From contig CAYGZA010000348.1 in assembly GCA_964354135.1 (NCBI GenBank), forward strand, positions 1 to 6,470: a stretch of DNA of 6,470 bases, read 5' to 3'. The notes below the pieces were generated by a model that saw nothing but the letters and a program-made list of their open reading frames with translations, was not told the origin of the DNA and made no database searches. Positions 1-4,500 of this stretch are shown piece by piece. Numbering within the stretch: position 1 is the stretch's first letter; every line of letters starts with the position of its first letter. The stretch comes from CAYGZA01 sp964354135. Lineage in GTDB: Bacteria; Planctomycetota; Planctomycetia; Pirellulales; Thermoguttaceae. The translations under genes and the position numbers were made by a program.

Positions 1-1
1 C

Positions 2-1561
2 AACGCGGGGGAAGGGACCTCCGGCGGGTCCATCTTCTGCGACGGGTCGCTCGATTTTACCGACGTCGTGCTGTCCGACAACCGCGCCGGGAAGGATGGC
101 GGGGCCATCTACGCCACAGCCGCCAGCCCGGCAATCACGCTCAAAAACTGCGACGTGACCGGCAACCAGGCCATCGGCTACGGCGGCGGGATCGACCAAC
201 AGGCCGGAACGCTCACGATCACGGGCGGCAACGTGAATCTCAACAAGGCCGCCGCCGGCGGTGGCGTCTATGCGACCGGGTCGGGCTCGGTCGCCATTTC
301 CGGGGCCAGTTTCACCGGCAATCAGGCCCCGGGTTCGAGCACGCTCGCAGGATCCGGAGGAGGCATTTACTCGCGCAAGCCGATAGTCATCGACGGCAAC
401 AGCACCGTCCAGGGCAACACCGCTCAGGCCGTCGGCGGCATATTCGCAGCAACGGGCGACCTGACCATGACCGATGTCCTGGTCCGTGCGAACTCCGCCT
501 CTGGTTTCGCCGGCGGAGTGTACGCCGCGGTCTCTCTTTCCCGTGTTTCCCGCCTGACCAGTGTGACCTTCCGCCAGAACACCGCGGGCTCCTATGCAGG
601 AGGCTTGGACGCTCACGGCTCGTGCTACGTCGACGCCTGCACCTTCGACGCCAATACGGCCGGTGTCGGTGGCGGGGCCGTACGCAATTCCGGATCCCTG
701 GTCGCACAGCATTCGCATTTCTCGGACAACCAGGCGGATTATGGAGGCGCCGTCTATGATCCTTCTGCCGGCGTGGCGGTGGACGACTGCGAGTTCATCG
801 GGAACCAGGCGACTTCCTATGGCGGCGCGATGTGCGCGTGGACATCGATGTCTGGCTCCGTAATCGTATCGCACTCAACCTATACCGATAACACCGCGAC
901 GCAGCGCGGCGGGGCCATCTACTACGGGCCGGGGAGCCAATCGCCACCGCCCGCGGGGGCAGCTCCCACTATGGTGATCGGCGACACCACGTTCGATCAC
1001 AATACGGCGGCAACCGGCAACGGCGGCGCGCTGTGGAGCTCCATTGCGGCTACCGTGGTCCAGAGTACCTTCCGGTCGAACCAGGCTGCCGGAAACGGCG
1101 GCGCGATCTACGCCGCCGAGGACGACTTCACCTTCAGTATCTCGGAGTGCCTGATCGAACAGAACGTCGCGGGAACCGGCGGCACCGGCAGCGGCGGCGC
1201 GATCTGGACGAGCCAGCGGCGCGTCGAGATCGCCGCGACCAGGATCTGGCAGAACAACAGGGCCGCCAACGATGGCGGCGGCGTCTACGTGGCCGAGGGG
1301 TTGCTCGCAATGACCGACAGCCTCGTTGCCGGGAACACCGCCACCAGCGGCAACGGCGGCGGCATCTACGTGGACGCCTCCGCGGAGCTGAGCTTCACCA
1401 ACAGCACGATATCCGGCAATTTGGCGCAGCAAGCGGGAGGCGGCTTCTACTTCAACGGCGTGACGAACACCGTCTGGCTGGTCAACGCCACGGTCGCCGC
1501 CAACCGTGCTGTTGCCGCCGGCACGACAGGGCATTCCGGCGGCGGGATCTACACCTCGTCG
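2..1561 (+). repeat. Pmp-like right-handed beta-helix repeats (about 19 coils)
   Basis: The first 520 residues are degenerate repeats of roughly 22-35 residues. Each is marked by a GG-x-[IVLF]-[YFW] strand turn (for example GGAIYA, GGGVYA, GGALWS, GGGFYF) followed by [FIV]-x-x-N-[QTVR]-A (FTGNQA, FDANTA, FIGNQA, FRSNQA). I count about 19 GG turns. This is the signature of the polymorphic outer-membrane protein repeat (Chlam_PMP family) found in Chlamydia and in many large proteins of Planctomycetota and other environmental bacteria. The repeats build a right-handed parallel beta-helix with stacked Asn ladders. The first coil is already under way at position 2, so more coils probably lie upstream. 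A few Cys-containing coils (positions about 38, 152, 629-645, 788, 1149) could be structural, but no pairing pattern is clear. The repeats are degenerate in DNA, so they are not a recent tandem expansion. Confidence 0.9.
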
Positions 1562-4500
1562 CCCAAGGTCCTGCTCCAGAACACGATCGTTGCCGGCAAC
1601 CTCCGCGGGACCGGCACGACGGCCTCCGAGGTGGAAGGCACCCTGGATCCAGCCTCTTCCTACAGCCTGATCTGGGACGCCGGGTCGGCCGGCGGGCTGG
1701 TGAGCGGGGTCAACCACAACCTGGTCGGCGTCGATCCGATGATCGGGCCTTTGCAGGACAACGGCGGCCAGAGTCACACCCACGCCCTGCTGCCGGGCAG
1801 CCCCGCCATCGACGCCGGAGACAATGCCCTCGCCCTCGCGCCCGACGGCGAGCCGCTCTGGTACGACCAGCGAGGCCGGGAGTTCGGGCAGTTCGACCGC
1901 CTGGTCGGTCTGCACGTTGACATGGGGGCGTACGAGGTCCAGCAGCCCGGCGGCCAGATCCAAGGCCGCAAGTGGTTCGACCTGAACCAAGACGGTCAGC
2001 CGGACGACGCCTGGGGCCTCTCAATCGTCGTCAATGGCGGCTTCGAGGAAGGAAGCCCTATCAGTGGGAGCTGGAGTGACCTTTACCCGGGATCCGCCGC
2101 GCTGAAGGGTTGGCAAGTGCTCGCGTATGTCCAGGTGTGCACCACCAGCTACGCAGCGCCGGCCGAGGGACAGCGTTTCGTCGACTTGAACGGAAACGAC
2201 GTCGGTGCGATAGCCCAGACGCTCGTAACCGAGCCGGGGCGGCGCTATCGCGTTCAGTTTGCGATGGCCGGGAACGCCGCCGGGCTCAATGGCGTCAAAA
2301 CCCTCTGCCTCTCGGCTGCCGGCACTTCCCAGGAGTTCACGTTTGACACGACCGGGCACGACGGCAGCCACATGGGCTGGGAAACCAAGACATGGGAGTT
2401 CGTCGCCCAAGACCGATTGACGATGTTGACGTTCGAGAGCCTTGGGCCGCACAACTGGGCCGGTCCCGCCATCGATAATGTGGTCGTCCAGCCGTTCGGC
2501 TGCGACGACGTGCGGATCTACCTGGACATGGACGGCAGCGGGACCTTCGATCCCGGCGAGCCGCTCACCTTCCTCCGCCATGACGATCCAAGCACGCCAG
2601 GATTTGACGAGACGGGCACGTACCGCTTCACCGGGCTGCCTCCCGGGGACTACACCGTGCGCGAGACGCTGGCCGCGGGGTTCCAGCAGATTGCGCCGCC
2701 CGCGCCGGGGGCGTACCAGGTGACCATCACCGGTCAGGAGGTCCACTCGGACCTTGACTTCGGCAACCGCTGGGCCGGGGAGATCCGCGGCACCAAGTTC
2801 ATCGACCTCAACAACAACGGCATCCGCGACCGCAATCCCCTGCCGGTCACGTCCCCCACCGTACTCATGGTGCTGGACGTATCGAATAGCTCCACGCGGA
2901 AGGCGGGCTTCACCATTGCGGACCAGAACGGCGACGGCGCCGCCGGCCAGACGCTCGATGCCGAGGTCTACGCCATGCTGACGTTGCGGCAGGAGCTGAT
3001 CAGCCTGGGCTGGGGGGCTTCGGCGCAGGTCGGTGTAATGGTCTTCGCCTCCGACGCGGTGCAGTTGGACATGGACCCGGCGACCCCCGGCGTGCAGCGG
3101 ACGACCACTCCGGCCGCGGATACCAACGGCAATGGCCTTAGCGACCTGGAAGAGGTGCTGCGCTCCGTGCGCAAGGCGCAAACCGGCACGTCCTCGGGCA
3201 AGACGGACTACGAGGCCGCCCTCCAGACGGCTTTGGCCACACTGGCCGCGCAACCGCCTTCGGGCGAGACGGTGATGTTCTTCACCTCCGACGGTCTGTC
3301 GAACAATCCGTGGGTGCTGGACGATGAGTTGGCCCAGCTTGACGCGCTGGGGGTGTACCGGATTGCGTGGGGCTTCGGAGACATCTGCGATCTGGCCGAC
3401 CTGCGGCGGATCGACCCCTTTGCCGAGCGTCTGACCAGTACGGACCAGATCGTCGAGAAGGCCACGGCGCGGAGCCGGAGCGGCGCGGGCGACGGGCGAT
3501 GGCTTGAGCCCGGCTTGGCCGGGGTAACCATCTACCTCGACGCCAACGGCAACGGCCAACTTGACCCCGGCGAGACTTCCACGGTGACGATCGCCGACGA
3601 CCCGGCAACGGCGGACGTGGACGAGACCGGCTGGTACGCCTTTACGGACTTGCCCATTGGAACCTACGCGGTCCGGGAGGTGGTCCCCGCGGGCTACGTC
3701 CAGACGGCGCCCAAGAACCCGGATTATTACCGCGTGGACCTGCGGACCGGACCGATCGCTACCGGCTACGACTTCGGCAATCTGGGCGGCTCCCCCGGGA
3801 GCATCCGGGGACACAAGGGCCTGGATCTGGATCGCGACGGGCTCTTCGAGGACGGCGAGCCGTTCCAGTCCGGAGTCACGATTTACCTCGATTTCAACAG
3901 AAACGGGAACAAGGACCCGGGCGAGCCGACCGCCGTGACCGACGCTGCGGGGGCGTTCCAGTTTACGAACATGGCTCCCGGCAGGTACTTGGTGCGGGAA
4001 GTAGTCCCGGCGGGATTCAGCCAGGTGGTGCCGCCTTTCGGCCAGGGGATCGAGGTTCAGATGGACCCTGGTCAGACCGTGGATAACCTCTCATTCGTCA
4101 ACCAGGACCTGCGGGGGTGCATTGCGGGCTTCAAATGGCTGGACCTGAACGGCAATGGTCAGCACGAAACCAACGAACCGGGCATGGCAGGGGTCCGCAT
4201 CTATCTCGACGTGAATGGCAACCACACATGGAACTCGACCGAGCCGTATGCCTTCACCCAGCAGGACGATCCGGCAACGCCCGGCGTCGACGAGACCGGG
4301 CAGTGGAAGATCGACAACGTGGTGCCCGGAACTTACGTCGTCCGCGAGGTTTGCCCTTCGGGGTATACGTCTACTCCGGCCAGTGGTTACACGATAACCG
4401 TCAACCCGTTGGCCGTGATCGAGGGGCTGTTTTTCTTCAACGCCCCGCTGCCCCCGTGCATTGTCGGCTGGAAATTCAACGACCTGAACGCCAACAGTCA

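Larger units (their letters stand above)
2780..3784 (+). other. SdrD_B-like unit 2, split by nested VWA domain 1
   Basis: The opening strand EIRGTKFIDLNNNGIRD spans 2780-2830. About 223 residues (2831-3499) then intervene, and the sandwich resumes at WLEPGLAGVTIYLDANGNG (3500-3556). It continues with the Ca2+-type loop ending LDPGE, then DETGWYAFTDLPIGTYAVRE (3620-3679), VPAGYVQTAP, and the closing YDFGN (3767-3781). In an uninterrupted unit the RD and EPGLAG parts would be adjacent, as in units 3 and 4, so the VWA has been placed inside the domain. The unit follows unit 1 directly and is followed by unit 3 through a short G/S/P linker (LGGSPG). Confidence 0.88.

Noticed and set aside
2..1600. 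CRISPR array or DNA-level tandem repeat suggested by recurring ggcggcgg(c/g)atctac strings
   Set aside because: The strings encode the GG-x-I-Y turns of the beta-helix, are spaced irregularly and differ in sequence. They reflect protein repeats, not a DNA repeat array.
1033..1920. A 295-codon + strand open frame in another phase
   Set aside because: The translation is Arg-rich without any domain and lies wholly inside the beta-helix coding region. It is a GC-driven shadow.
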